Program-made: the position numbers and the translations under genes
The notes under the pieces: generated by a model
What the model was told of the DNA's origin: nothing
The model's database searches: none
What the model saw: the letters and a program-made list of their open reading frames with translations, nothing else
Shown here: positions 52,792 to 62,377 of the stretch, piece after piece
Numbering within the stretch: the stretch's first letter is position 1
Layout: each line of letters starts with the position of its first letter
From: Alteromonas sp. KC3
GTDB taxonomy: Bacteria > Pseudomonadota > Gammaproteobacteria > Enterobacterales > Alteromonadaceae
DNA: 64,000 nucleotides
Assembly: GCF_016756315.1 (NCBI RefSeq)
Contig: NZ_AP024235.1
Span: 682,001-746,000 of the forward strand
Reading direction: 5' to 3'

Positions 52792-53976
52792 ATGAAACTG
52801 AGTTTTCTAACAGCGGGCTTAGCCATAACAATGGGATGCCTGCATTTATCACCCCATACTACTGCACAGGCATTCGCTCAGACTAGCGCCATCAACGAAT
52901 TAGAAAATACAGAAGGTGTAATTCATTCGTACTCCCTAGAAGAATATGCATCTGAACTCCATTTTCCTAAATCGATGGAAATATTGCCCAATGACACCCT
53001 GCTCATTGCCGAGCGAGATGGATTTGTCACCGTTATTACTGAAGACAAAAGTCGCTCACGCTTCTCGTTGGCGTTGCCTGAACTTTATACACAGGGGCAG
53101 GGTGGGTTACTCGATTTACTTGTTATCGAGAGCGAAACCTCTAGCGGTGACAGCGCAAATAACGTCAGCGTGTTGGTGTCTTACTCTAAAGGTTCTGATG
53201 ACAGCAATAGGCTTGCAGTCGTCAAAACAACCTTGTCGCTAGAACAAGGCTTTGGCGATATCCACAACGTATATGAAGTGAATGAATCGAAAGATACGCC
53301 AGTACATTACGGTGGCAAATTACTAGCACTACAAAGCGGTGGTTTTCTCGTTACAACAGGCGATGGTTTTGACTATCGAGAAAAGGCGCAGGTACAGAAT
53401 TCTCATCTAGGGAAGGTGATAGGGTTTACTATTGATGGCGCGCCTTTACCAAACGCACCGTTTAAAAACTCACCCTACATTTACACCTTAGGTCACAGAA
53501 ACCCGCAAGGGTTGGTGTATGGCGCTGATGGTGAAATCTACCAACATGAGCATGGTCCGGATGGTGGCGACGAGCTTAATCGTATTGAGGTTGGCGTGAA
53601 CTATGGTTGGCCTGTAGTCACATTAGGTAAAGATTATTCAGGGGCAAACATCTCACCTTTTACCCATTACAAAGGCATGCAGGACCCACTCGTAAATTGG
53701 ACGCCATCTATAGCACCTTCATCGATGACACTCTACTCGCAGACGGCGTTCCCCACACTTCAAAACACCTTACTTGTAACCTCGCTAAAAGCAAAGCAGT
53801 TATTTGCCATCATCACGCAGACCGATAAATTTGAGGTGCACCCGGTACTCAATTCACATAGTGCAAGTAACTCGCTTTATGAAAGATTACGCGATGTCGT
53901 TGTTGATAGTGAGGGCAATATCCTAGTATTAACTGACGGGGAAAATAGCAAAGTAATGCGAATATCTCCTCGATAA
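52792..53976 (+). CDS. PQQ-dependent sugar dehydrogenase (Asd/YliI type), periplasmic
   Basis: The 394-residue protein has a signal peptide (AITMGCLHLSPHTTAQAFA) and a six-bladed propeller of the glucose/sorbosone dehydrogenase family: FPKSMEILPNDTLLIAERDG, QGGLLDL, LGHRNPQGLVYGADGEIYQHEHGPDGGDELN and GVNYGWPVVTLG, where the last two carry the PQQ- and Ca2+-site residues. The enzyme oxidises aldose sugars in the periplasm and passes electrons to the respiratory chain. It diverges from a small membrane protein gene across a palindrome. Ribosome site weak. Confidence 0.92.
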   Translation: MKLSFLTAGLAITMGCLHLSPHTTAQAFAQTSAINELENTEGVIHSYSLEEYASELHFPKSMEILPNDTLLIAERDGFVTVITEDKSRSRFSLALPELYTQGQGGLLDLLVIESETSSGDSANNVSVLVSYSKGSDDSNRLAVVKTTLSLEQGFGDIHNVYEVNESKDTPVHYGGKLLALQSGGFLVTTGDGFDYREKAQVQNSHLGKVIGFTIDGAPLPNAPFKNSPYIYTLGHRNPQGLVYGADGEIYQHEHGPDGGDELNRIEVGVNYGWPVVTLGKDYSGANISPFTHYKGMQDPLVNWTPSIAPSSMTLYSQTAFPTLQNTLLVTSLKAKQLFAIITQTDKFEVHPVLNSHSASNSLYERLRDVVVDSEGNILVLTDGENSKVMRISPR

Positions 53977-54362
53977 AGCACCTAAAGAACACTATTGTTG
54001 TGTGTTATTTGAACTGGTAGTACCATAAGTGTGAAAAATGTCTGTCATAAGTGCAACACTATCATTTATTCAGATAGTGGGTGTGTATGGCACGCAATGT
54101 AAATGGTGTGGGCCTTAATTTTTATTGCAAGTTAATGAAATGAAAGCGTTATTTTTTTATTTAATTCCGCGCTTAACGGCGTGAGTAGAGGTTGAAAGGG
54201 TACAAAGTCAATAAAAACTGACAGTGAAAAGTATTCATTCCATTTCACTTCAAACATTACGTGCAGCGAGAAAATCAGTTAAAATATAGCCCACTTTTAT
54301 ATGCGTATAGCTAAGACCGACTTAACACTACGCCCAAGTAAAACTAAGACTGAGAGAACACT
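53977..54362 (+). other. Intergenic region and leader upstream of acnB
   Basis: No gene is seen in these 386 bp. An inverted repeat CACTATC-N9-GATAGTG at 54057-54079 has no T run after it. The AT-rich part from 54120 on, with TAAAAT near 54280, is where I expect the acnB promoter; I cannot fix a -35. A lone CTGTCAT at 54042 is not part of a repeated PhoB site. Confidence 0.4.
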
Positions 54363-57173
54363 ATGAGTTTGTATTCAGAATATCTGGCAGAGATCGAGAC
54401 CCGTAAAACGGAACTAGGTCTTAACCCTAAGCCAATCGACAGTGCAGATCTGCTGTCTGAAATTATTGCTCAAATCAAAGATACAACAAACGAGCACCGC
54501 GAAGACTCTCTAAAATTCTTTATTTATAACACCTTGCCAGGTACAACACCTGCTGCAGGTGTTAAAGCGCAATTCCTTAAGGAAATTGTACTTGGCGAAG
54601 AAAAAGTAGAAGAAATTACACCTGAATTTGCACTAGAGCTACTTTCACACATGAAAGGTGGCCCGTCTGTAGAAGTGCTTATCGACTTAGCACTTTCTGA
54701 TGACGAAGCGGTTGCTAAGCCAGCAGCAGAAGTACTTAAAACGCAAGTTTATCTGTACGAAGCTGACACAGAGCGCCTAGAAACTGCATTTAAAGCAGGC
54801 AACGCCATTGCTAAAGACGTACTAGAAAGCTACGCAAAAGCTGAGTTCTTCACAAAGCTTCCTGAAGTACCAGAGAAGATTGAAGTAGTAACTTACATCG
54901 CAGCGGAAGGTGATATTTCAACTGACCTTCTTTCTCCAGGTAACCAAGCACACTCTCGTGCAGACCGCGAACTTCACGGTCAGTGCATGATTTCTCCTGA
55001 AGCACAGCAAGAAATTGTTGAACTTGGTAAGAAGTACCCGAATGCTAAAGTGATGCTTATCGCTGAAAAAGGCACAATGGGTGTAGGTTCATCACGTATG
55101 TCAGGTGTGAACAACGTTGCACTTTGGGCAGGTGAGCCAACAAGCCCTTACATTCCATTTGTAAACAAAGCGCCAATTGTTGCAGGTACTAACGGTATCG
55201 CGCCAATTTTCCTTACTACGGTTGACGTAACTGGTGGTATTGGTCTTGACCTTAAAAACTGGGTTAAGAAAACGGACGAAAACGGCGAAATTGTTCGCGA
55301 TGCAAATGGCGACCCAGTACTTGAAGAAGCATACTCTGTAGCAACAGGCACTGTGTTAACAATTGATACTAAAGCGAAGAAGCTTTACAACGGTACAGAA
55401 GAGCTAGTTGACGTATCTGCTTCATTTACTCCTCAAAAAATGGAGTTCATGAAAGCGGGCGGCTCTTACGCGGTAGTATTTGGTAAGCAGCTTCAGTCTT
55501 TCGCAGCGCGTACATTAGGCGTTAAAGCGCCAGCAGTTTACGCACCTTCAAAAGAAGTATCACACGAAGGCCAAGGCCTTACTGCTGTTGAGAAAATCTT
55601 TAATCGCAATGCGGTTGGCGTAAGCTCAGATGCACCGCTTCACGCAGGTTCTGACGTTCGCGTAAAAGTAAACATTGTGGGTTCTCAGGACACTACAGGC
55701 CCAATGACATGCCAAGAGCTGGAATCAATGGCAGCGTCAACCATTTCTCCACTTGTTGACGGTGCATACCAGTCTGGTTGCCACACGGCATCAGTATGGG
55801 ACAAGAAAGCACAGGCTAACATTCCAAAGCTTATGTCTTTCATGAACAACTTTGGTGTAATTACTGCGCGTGACCCTAAAGGTGTTTACCACTCAATGAC
55901 TGACGTTATCCACAAAGTGCTTAACGACATCACGGTAGACGACCGCGCAATCATCATTGGTGGTGACTCGCATACTCGTATGTCTAAAGGTGTCGCGTTC
56001 GGTGCCGACTCAGGTACAGTAGCACTAGCACTTGCCACAGGTGAAGCGGCTATGCCAATTCCAGAGTCTGTAAAAGTGACCTTTAAAGGTAGCATGAAAG
56101 AGCACATGGACTTCCGTGATGTGGTTCACGCTACTCAAGCACAAATGCTTAAGCAGTTCTCTGGCGAAAACGTGTTCCAAGGCCGTGTTATCGAAGTACA
56201 AATCGGTACTCTACTGGCTGACCAAGCGTTTACGTTTACCGACTGGTCTGCGGAAATGAAAGCGAAAGCGTCAATCTGTATCTCTAACGATGAGACTATG
56301 ATTGCGTCACTTGAGCTTGCTAAGAGCCGTATCCAAATTATGATCGACAAGGGCATGGACAACGAAGCTAAGATGCTTCAAGGCCTACTTGACCTTGCTG
56401 ACAAGCGTATTGCTGAAATCAAGTCTGGTGAAGAGCCAGCGCTTGCTCCAGATGACAACGCTAAGTACTACGCAGAAGTGGTTATCGACCTTGATCAAAT
56501 CGATGAGCCAATGATCGCTGACCCAGACGTAAACAACGAAGATGTGTCTAAGCGTTATACGCACGACGTTATTCGTCCGGTTTCTTACTACGATGGTAAG
56601 CCTGTAGACCTTGGTTTCGTTGGTTCTTGTATGGTACACAAAGGTGACATGCAAATTATTGCGCAAATGCTACGTAACCTAGAGAAGCTTAACGGCTCTG
56701 TAGAGTTCAAAGCACCTCTTGTTGTTGCACCACCGACATACAACATTGTTGACGAGTTAAAAGCAGAAGGCGATTGGGAAATCCTTCAGAAGTACGCTGG
56801 CTTTGAATTCGATGATGCTAAGCCTAAAGAAGCGGCCCGTACTAAGTACGACAACATTCTTTACCTAGAGCGTCCTGGATGTAACCTATGTATGGGTAAC
56901 CAAGAAAAAGCTGAGCCGGGCGATACTGTAATTGCTACGTCTACTCGCTTGTTCCAAGGCCGTGTTGTTGCTGACTCTGCCGAGAAGAAAGGTGAATCAC
57001 TACTAGGCTCTACACCACTGGTAGTACTTTCAACTGTACTTGGCCGTTTCCCAACAACTGAAGAGTACAAGCAAGCTGTTGCAGGAATTGACCTAACTAA
57101 GTTTGCGCCTCCTTCAGAAGATTTGGCGGTTAAGCCTAAGTTTGAAGCGGATGTGGCGGTTAAGCGCGTATAA
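54363..57173 (+). CDS. acnB: Aconitate hydratase B (long form, 936 residues)
   Basis: AcnB interconverts citrate and isocitrate in the TCA cycle; many also act on 2-methylisocitrate. The order of domains is that of AcnB: a helical HEAT-like N-terminal domain, the swivel domain (ISTDLLSPGNQAHSRADRELHG, GTMGVGSSRMSGVNN), then the catalytic part with GSQDTTGPMTCQEL, GGDSHTRMSKGVAFGADSG, and the [4Fe-4S] cysteines in GSCMVHKGD and RPGCNLCMGNQ. It is about 70 residues longer than the E. coli enzyme (865), with an insert near residues 290-345 and a different N-terminal part; from memory it resembles the long Bacteroidota type. GAGAGAAC lies before the ATG. Monocistronic. Confidence 0.96.
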   Translation: MSLYSEYLAEIETRKTELGLNPKPIDSADLLSEIIAQIKDTTNEHREDSLKFFIYNTLPGTTPAAGVKAQFLKEIVLGEEKVEEITPEFALELLSHMKGGPSVEVLIDLALSDDEAVAKPAAEVLKTQVYLYEADTERLETAFKAGNAIAKDVLESYAKAEFFTKLPEVPEKIEVVTYIAAEGDISTDLLSPGNQAHSRADRELHGQCMISPEAQQEIVELGKKYPNAKVMLIAEKGTMGVGSSRMSGVNNVALWAGEPTSPYIPFVNKAPIVAGTNGIAPIFLTTVDVTGGIGLDLKNWVKKTDENGEIVRDANGDPVLEEAYSVATGTVLTIDTKAKKLYNGTEELVDVSASFTPQKMEFMKAGGSYAVVFGKQLQSFAARTLGVKAPAVYAPSKEVSHEGQGLTAVEKIFNRNAVGVSSDAPLHAGSDVRVKVNIVGSQDTTGPMTCQELESMAASTISPLVDGAYQSGCHTASVWDKKAQANIPKLMSFMNNFGVITARDPKGVYHSMTDVIHKVLNDITVDDRAIIIGGDSHTRMSKGVAFGADSGTVALALATGEAAMPIPESVKVTFKGSMKEHMDFRDVVHATQAQMLKQFSGENVFQGRVIEVQIGTLLADQAFTFTDWSAEMKAKASICISNDETMIASLELAKSRIQIMIDKGMDNEAKMLQGLLDLADKRIAEIKSGEEPALAPDDNAKYYAEVVIDLDQIDEPMIADPDVNNEDVSKRYTHDVIRPVSYYDGKPVDLGFVGSCMVHKGDMQIIAQMLRNLEKLNGSVEFKAPLVVAPPTYNIVDELKAEGDWEILQKYAGFEFDDAKPKEAARTKYDNILYLERPGCNLCMGNQEKAEPGDTVIATSTRLFQGRVVADSAEKKGESLLGSTPLVVLSTVLGRFPTTEEYKQAVAGIDLTKFAPPSEDLAVKPKFEADVAVKRV

Positions 57174-57199
57174 GCACTTAGCAACATAACCAAATATTG

Positions 57200-57229
57200 A
57201 AAGCCCCAACCTCGGTTGGGGCTTTTTTG
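57200..57229 (+). terminator. Terminator of acnB
   Basis: AAAGCCCCAAC and GTTGGGGCTTT form an 11-bp stem around a short loop, followed by T residues, 26 bp after the stop. Confidence 0.93.
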
Positions 57230-57343
57230 TTGTGATTGAAGAAATAGCCTTTAGCACTACACTTGAAAGTACTATAACGACGAGCATGTTTTAGTATCGC
57301 GTTTTCATCGCAATTTCATTCGTCGATTAAGGAGAGGTAACAA

Positions 57344-57604
57344 ATGAAAAAACTTATTGGGCCTGCTGTTTTATTGTTATCGCTGATGTGGGGTGGGGGC
57401 TGCAGCACCACTAGCATGGCTCAGACTGATAACTGTATCGAGCAAATCGAGAAAGATGAAACAAACAGTGCAGAAGTGGCAAATACGCGATTGCAACATT
57501 GTCTTGATAAATCCTACCAAGTACGACGCGCCGAGCGCTCTACCGCAGGGGCACTGTTTGGAGACCTTATGGTGGCGATATTACAAAGAGCGTTTTCTAA
57601 CTAG
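57344..57604 (+). CDS. Small secreted or lipid-anchored protein, unknown function
   Basis: The 86-residue protein has a strong ribosome site (AAGGAGAGG) and an N-terminal hydrophobic signal (LIGPAVLLLSLMWGGGC). GGGC could be a lipobox but has Gly at -3, which is unusual; cleavage at SMAQ is the alternative. Two more cysteines (DNCIEQ, QHCLDK) could form a disulfide. No family is recognised and it stands alone. Confidence 0.6.
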   Translation: MKKLIGPAVLLLSLMWGGGCSTTSMAQTDNCIEQIEKDETNSAEVANTRLQHCLDKSYQVRRAERSTAGALFGDLMVAILQRAFSN

Positions 57605-57717
57605 TTATTTTTAAACTGACCGTACCTTTCTTCTAGTCGTCATTACAAAGTCTAATGTGTAAATATTAACCAGTGGCTTATACTATCTTTGGTTATTTAC
57701 ATGTTGTTGGATTACCA

Positions 57718-59442
57718 GTGTCGACATCAAAAACAAATTCCCAGAGCATCATAGATGATGTCGCACAAGACTTACGGCATGCTGGGTTTCGAATTTTACT
57801 CGTATTCTCGTTACTTATTGCGTTGGCGGTAATCTTGGGGCCACCGGAAAACGTATTGGTCGCCTCTATTAATGTCTTTATCTGGATTGGCACAGCATTG
57901 CTGGGATTGCGATTTCCGTCTTACGGTGAGGCTATCGCCAAATTGTGGACGTTAATCGTTATTCCCGTAGGCGCCTATCTCATTATCCAAAATGGTTTGC
58001 TTCCTGCGGCTCTCATACCAATGGTGGCTATATTTCCTATACTACTTCTAAGAGGTACATGGCGCATTGGATCAGGTATCTTTATTGTTTCGTGCTCGTT
58101 TTTAGTGCCCCTTTTTCATACCGAATATAACGATGCATTGTGGTTACGCATGTGCATAACGAATTTTATTGTTTCGTTGCTGATTTACACGTTGTCGAGT
58201 CGTTTGGAAAAGGCCTTGATAGAAAGCAAATTAAAGAGCACTGCACTTGATGAGGCACTTGTTAAAGAAAGAGCGGCTTTAGCTACACAGGCACGGTTTT
58301 TAGCTACCATGTCTCATGAAATTCGCACGCCATTAAATGGAATACTTGGTCTTACTGATGTAGTGCTATCTAGAGAGATCAATGAAAATGCCCGCTCACA
58401 TCTAGAGAAGATTCAGCGCTCAGGAGTTTCGTTAAACCGTATATTAAATGATGTATTAGACGTCTCTAAACTTAAAGCGGGCAAACTATCATTAGAAGCC
58501 GTTGCGATTGACTTAAAAGCTGTCGCTAGCGACAGCGTTGCCTTCTTCAGCCAATTAGCTCAAAAGAAAGGTATTGTATTGAACCTTGAAATAGACGAGC
58601 GGTTAAATGCAGACGTGATAGGTGACGCCACAAGGCTATCTCAAGTACTCAATAATTTGATTAGCAACGCGATAAAATTCACACATGTTGGAAGTGTGAC
58701 ACTAAGGATTATGCAAGGAGAAACTTCGGGCAGCCATCAGCTTGTTAAGTTCAGTGTAATAGATACAGGTGACGGAATTGATATTAGCGACCAAGAGCGG
58801 GTGTTCGATGCCTTTACACAGGCCAATAGTAGCATTCAACGCGAGTTTGGGGGAACGGGGTTAGGTTTGCAGATAGTAAAAAGTTTAGTGGAAGCGATGG
58901 GCGGTACAGTAAACTTACGTAGTGAACTCAAGCAGGGAAGCGAGTTTTCATTTGAACTACCTTTTTCTTTGCCAATGAATACGCCTGCTAAATCAGTCGA
59001 AACGCCAACAGGCGACATTACCCCTTCTGCCTTTTATGGTTCGATACTCATTGCTGATGACAACGAAATAAATCAAGTCGTAGCCAAGGCGTTGCTCGAA
59101 GATATAGGTTTTGACGTTGCTCAGGCCAATAACGGCCGAGAAGCGGTAGATATGGCGCTTCATCATCAATTCGATCTAATTCTGATGGATTTAAATATGC
59201 CCCAAATGAATGGCGATGAGGCGGCCAACATCCTGCGAAACCACTCAATTTCTACACCAATTATTGCCTTTACTGCTGCGGTGGTAAAAGATGAGTTGGA
59301 AAAGGCGTTAGCGGCGGGGATGAATGACTACCTCACTAAACCCATCGATAAAGATGCCTTACATTTAATTTTAGCGAAGTATCTGAACTCAAAAACATTT
59401 TCTACAAATACTGATGTTGAAAAGGCATTCAATACCGCGTAG
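57718..59442 (+). CDS. Hybrid sensor histidine kinase with membrane domain and receiver
   Basis: The protein has about 574 residues. The N-terminal third holds about five to six transmembrane helices (residues about 25-185), a pattern like that of MASE-type sensor domains. Then come HisKA with FLATMSHEIRTPLNGILGLTDVVL, an ATPase domain (NLISNAIKFTHVGSV, DTGDGI, GTGLGLQIVKSLVEAMGG) and a C-terminal receiver (ILIADDNEINQVVAKALLEDIG, Asp in LILMDLNMPQMNG). I chose GTG at 57718, which has TTGGA 7 bases upstream; an in-frame GTG at 57673 is an alternative without a ribosome site. The ligand and partners are unknown. Confidence 0.87.
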   Translation: MSTSKTNSQSIIDDVAQDLRHAGFRILLVFSLLIALAVILGPPENVLVASINVFIWIGTALLGLRFPSYGEAIAKLWTLIVIPVGAYLIIQNGLLPAALIPMVAIFPILLLRGTWRIGSGIFIVSCSFLVPLFHTEYNDALWLRMCITNFIVSLLIYTLSSRLEKALIESKLKSTALDEALVKERAALATQARFLATMSHEIRTPLNGILGLTDVVLSREINENARSHLEKIQRSGVSLNRILNDVLDVSKLKAGKLSLEAVAIDLKAVASDSVAFFSQLAQKKGIVLNLEIDERLNADVIGDATRLSQVLNNLISNAIKFTHVGSVTLRIMQGETSGSHQLVKFSVIDTGDGIDISDQERVFDAFTQANSSIQREFGGTGLGLQIVKSLVEAMGGTVNLRSELKQGSEFSFELPFSLPMNTPAKSVETPTGDITPSAFYGSILIADDNEINQVVAKALLEDIGFDVAQANNGREAVDMALHHQFDLILMDLNMPQMNGDEAANILRNHSISTPIIAFTAAVVKDELEKALAAGMNDYLTKPIDKDALHLILAKYLNSKTFSTNTDVEKAFNTA

Positions 59443-59570
59443 GTTAGCGTATATTGCCATGTTATCTTCACTGATAACGCGTCTACTATTTTTCACCTAA
59501 TATATAATGCTGACCTTAAAAAGCGAATAAAGGTTCGTATATCGTAGGTGTACGTTAAAAGGATTTAAAT

Positions 59571-60749
59571 TTGAAATCTCTTCTAAGCCTTACCCTCGTT
59601 GTTGTGCTGTCATTTTTAAGCACCGGTGGTGCTTTCTCACAAGAAATTAGTGCCGCAGAACGCTACCAGTACGTAACGGAGCAGCTTCATTCAAAGGTGT
59701 TGAATGAGTCGCGAAGCGTTGTAGTTCAACTCCCCAAAAGTTACCACGATAGCCAAGATAAGAAATATCCTGTCATATACAGATTAGATGGCGCAGGTAA
59801 TTTGACAACTATGAATGCAGTGCTTGAGTCTCTTCAGTCTCAAAATGCTGCCCCTGAAGTTATAGTGGTCGCCATTGAAAATACCGACCGATTACGTGAC
59901 TTTTATCCAACGGTCAATCAAGACCCAAACGGCCCTGTTGGTTATGGCGGGGGCGGTGCTAAATTTCTTTCATTTATCACCGAAGAGTTGATGCCATTAG
60001 TTGAAAATAAGTATCGCGTTCATGATTTTAGGGTAATTGAAGGCGCATCTGCTGGAGGGGTTTTTGCGCTTTATGCCTTAAGAGAAAAACCACACTTGTT
60101 TAAGGCTGCATTGGCTTACAGTGCAGCAGTATGGTGGGCCAACGGTGCATCGGCTAAAAATATGGTGGCGTTTCTTAAATCGCAACCACAGTTAGATCAT
60201 TATATTTACACGTCTATCGGTAATGAAGGTGCACCAATGCGCCCCTATTACGACGACATGATTGCAGGCATAAAAGCAAATCAGCCTCAAGGTATGAGGT
60301 GGGTAAATGAAACCTACCCAGGGGTATCACATAACTTGATTACCGCAGCATCCACGTTTAGTGCGTATCATCAATTGTTTTTATCCGCGTATCTTCGTGC
60401 CCACCAATACGATGGCAATATTTCGAGTATTTCAGACTATTACACGAGAGTATCTGCTCAGCGCGGTGAGAATCTTACGGCGCCTGAATGGGTTATAAGA
60501 GAGCTTGGTTATTATTACGTAGGCATGCAAAATTACGAGAAAGCGATAGCCCTGTTTGAGTACGATATCGCGCAATACCCAAATACACCCGATGCCTATA
60601 ATGGTTTGGCCTATGGCTTTGAGCAAATGGGGGAGTATCGCAAAGCGCTGACTAACGTAAATAAAGCGCTTAAACTGGCAGATGAAAGTCATGATGGCTA
60701 TCAGGTTTATCTAAATCGACAAAAACGTCTTCTTGCTCAACTCCAATAA
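59571..60749 (+). CDS. Secreted esterase (IroE/Fes-like alpha/beta hydrolase) with TPR-like C-terminus
   Basis: The 392-residue protein has a signal peptide (LTLVVVLSFLSTGGAFSQ). The esterase domain (about residues 25-275) shows KYPVIYRLDGAGNL, VVVAIENTDRLRDFYPT, the nucleophile in IEGASAGGVFALYAL and a His in GVSHNLI. The C-terminal ~90 residues look like one to two TPR units (GYYYVGMQNYEKAIALFEYDI, NGLAYGFEQMGEYRKALTNVNKAL). Relatives hydrolyse siderophore esters or act as S-formylglutathione-like hydrolases; no siderophore genes are nearby. The start is TTG at 59571 with AAAAGGA 8 bases before. Confidence 0.88.
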   Translation: MKSLLSLTLVVVLSFLSTGGAFSQEISAAERYQYVTEQLHSKVLNESRSVVVQLPKSYHDSQDKKYPVIYRLDGAGNLTTMNAVLESLQSQNAAPEVIVVAIENTDRLRDFYPTVNQDPNGPVGYGGGGAKFLSFITEELMPLVENKYRVHDFRVIEGASAGGVFALYALREKPHLFKAALAYSAAVWWANGASAKNMVAFLKSQPQLDHYIYTSIGNEGAPMRPYYDDMIAGIKANQPQGMRWVNETYPGVSHNLITAASTFSAYHQLFLSAYLRAHQYDGNISSISDYYTRVSAQRGENLTAPEWVIRELGYYYVGMQNYEKAIALFEYDIAQYPNTPDAYNGLAYGFEQMGEYRKALTNVNKALKLADESHDGYQVYLNRQKRLLAQLQ

Positions 60750-60758
60750 CAGCGGATG

Positions 60759-61169
60759 TTAATTCGTTTTCTTATACCAAATTGAATTCCGATTGTGTGA
60801 GTAGTAATACATGATGACTTGTGCCGGTAGTGTTAGAAGTAGCGCGCCCCAGGTGAGCATTACCGGCCCCTGAAAGAGGCTAACTGCGTTTATTGATAAA
60901 TAGGCAGTAAACGCAACGGCTAAGCAATCAACGACAACGAGAGTAAATAGTAATACACGCCAAAAATAACGCTTCAGAATAGGGGCGCGCAATGAATAAC
61001 TGACAACGCATACAGACATTAGACATGCGAAAGCAAGTGGCCCATATTGACTGATAATTCCGCCCTCATCATTGGTTGCCTTTTGCACCATCCTTGCAAC
61101 ACCTACTCCTAGAAGTACAACTGCATAAATTGCATAGTGAAATCTAATTCGTACGTCATTACCTGCCAT
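60759..61169 (-). CDS. Four-helix membrane protein, unknown function
   Basis: The 136-residue protein has four hydrophobic helices (FHYAIYAVVLLGVGVA, YGPLAFACLMSVCVVSYSL, VLLFTLVVVDCLAVAFTAYLSI and MLTWGALLLTLPAQVIMYYY). It ends 9 bp from the end of the esterase gene on the other strand. No family is recognised. Confidence 0.65.
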   Translation of the reverse strand: MAGNDVRIRFHYAIYAVVLLGVGVARMVQKATNDEGGIISQYGPLAFACLMSVCVVSYSLRAPILKRYFWRVLLFTLVVVDCLAVAFTAYLSINAVSLFQGPVMLTWGALLLTLPAQVIMYYYSHNRNSIWYKKTN

Positions 61170-61410
61170 TGTTATCTCAAATTCGTTTATTACCTTTGGG
61201 AAATTTATTGTGACTTGTAAAGAGTGAAGCGAGAGTGAATTTATTCAACGACTGCAATGGTTGGTATTTAACAAGTAATCATTTAAAAAAACGTTGTGTC
61301 TACTTGATGAACAAGTTGCGTTCAACTATTGTTGAATTACACGGTTTGCTCACAGACGATTTATTGTCTCTGCAAACCTTCAATAACGTCAACGTACATA
61401 AGGAAATGCT

Positions 61411-62004
61411 ATGACTCGTGTTTTACTTGCCTCTTCTTTTTTAGCAGTGGCGGCGGCTTCTGCCGTAGCCAGCCCAGCGACAGCGGCCAATGCAACCTAT
61501 ATTCTTCAGGTATCAAGCAACTTAGGGTGCGAAAGCTTGAATGTTGAACTCCTGCCATCTTCAGGCGAGAGTGTATCCCACCTAACATTTTCTGATGGTG
61601 CATTTGCCGCTGTCGATGTACAGCCCGGAATTTATACTTTTGGCAAAGTAACCTGTTCAAAAGACGGTGAAACCAGTGTTTTGAATGTCCTTGAAGGCCA
61701 GCTTTCTCCATTAAATTTAACCGAAGAGAAGATTTACTTTGGTGGAAAACTCGTCTTTAAGCAAAGCTCAGCATTAGCATTCAACGACGCACCCGATGTT
61801 TTAGATAATTGCCCTCGCCAGATTAGTCGGGTTCGAGGTGCGCCGAATAATTCTTGTCGCGACGGAAACGGCGTTGATACAGGCCCGAAAAAAATTAAAA
61901 AGGTAGATGTTTTTGCTCCAACTATTCACGAGCAAGAAATTACTAGAGTTAGAAACTCACTTCAAAGAGCAGAGTCCGAGGTAGCATATTTGCCACTTCG
62001 GTAG
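61411..62004 (+). CDS. Secreted protein, unknown function
   Basis: The 197-residue protein has a clear signal peptide (VLLASSFLAVAAASAVASPATA) with ATAAGGAAA ahead of the ATG. The mature part has a beta-rich first half (NATYILQVSSNLGCESLNVELL, VDVQPGIYTFGKVTCSKDG) and a Cys-containing second half (LDNCPRQISRVRGAPNNSCRDGNG), with four cysteines in total. No family is recognised. The gene stands alone. Confidence 0.7.
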   Translation: MTRVLLASSFLAVAAASAVASPATAANATYILQVSSNLGCESLNVELLPSSGESVSHLTFSDGAFAAVDVQPGIYTFGKVTCSKDGETSVLNVLEGQLSPLNLTEEKIYFGGKLVFKQSSALAFNDAPDVLDNCPRQISRVRGAPNNSCRDGNGVDTGPKKIKKVDVFAPTIHEQEITRVRNSLQRAESEVAYLPLR

Positions 62005-62377
62005 TGATATTTTGCTGGAATTTAGTTAAACGACGTTGCTGTTTATCCAACAATTAATACCTGTTGGTGAGAGCAAGGTATACATCGTAGCCCAAGCAGG
62101 TTCATTGAATCGACTTAATGGATTTGCTTGGTCAGCTAATTTTCAGAAAATATCATTTATCGTAGTTCATATTTATTTTCTTAGTGAAAGCAAACATTAA
62201 CTCTTGCTATCCCAATGCTATGGCGGAATTTTACTTGCCAATTTCAATAGCAGCCCACAGTTAGCACTATTTGTGTACTTTGGGTTTCTTAAAACCATGC
62301 CAAAGACCAGTTTTAACCTATTCGCTGCACTGTACACTTGACCCTGACATAACGCGTTATATCAAGGGAGACAAGTG
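62005..62377 (+). other. Intergenic region upstream of ligE
   Basis: No gene or RNA is seen in 373 bp. A perfect 12-base palindrome ATAACGCGTTAT lies at 62349-62360, ending four bases before the ribosome site of ligE. Confidence 0.4.

Noticed and set aside
54042..54048. CTGTCAT upstream of acnB as a PhoB site
   Set aside because: It is a single half-site without a partner at 11 bp and no -10 at the proper distance.
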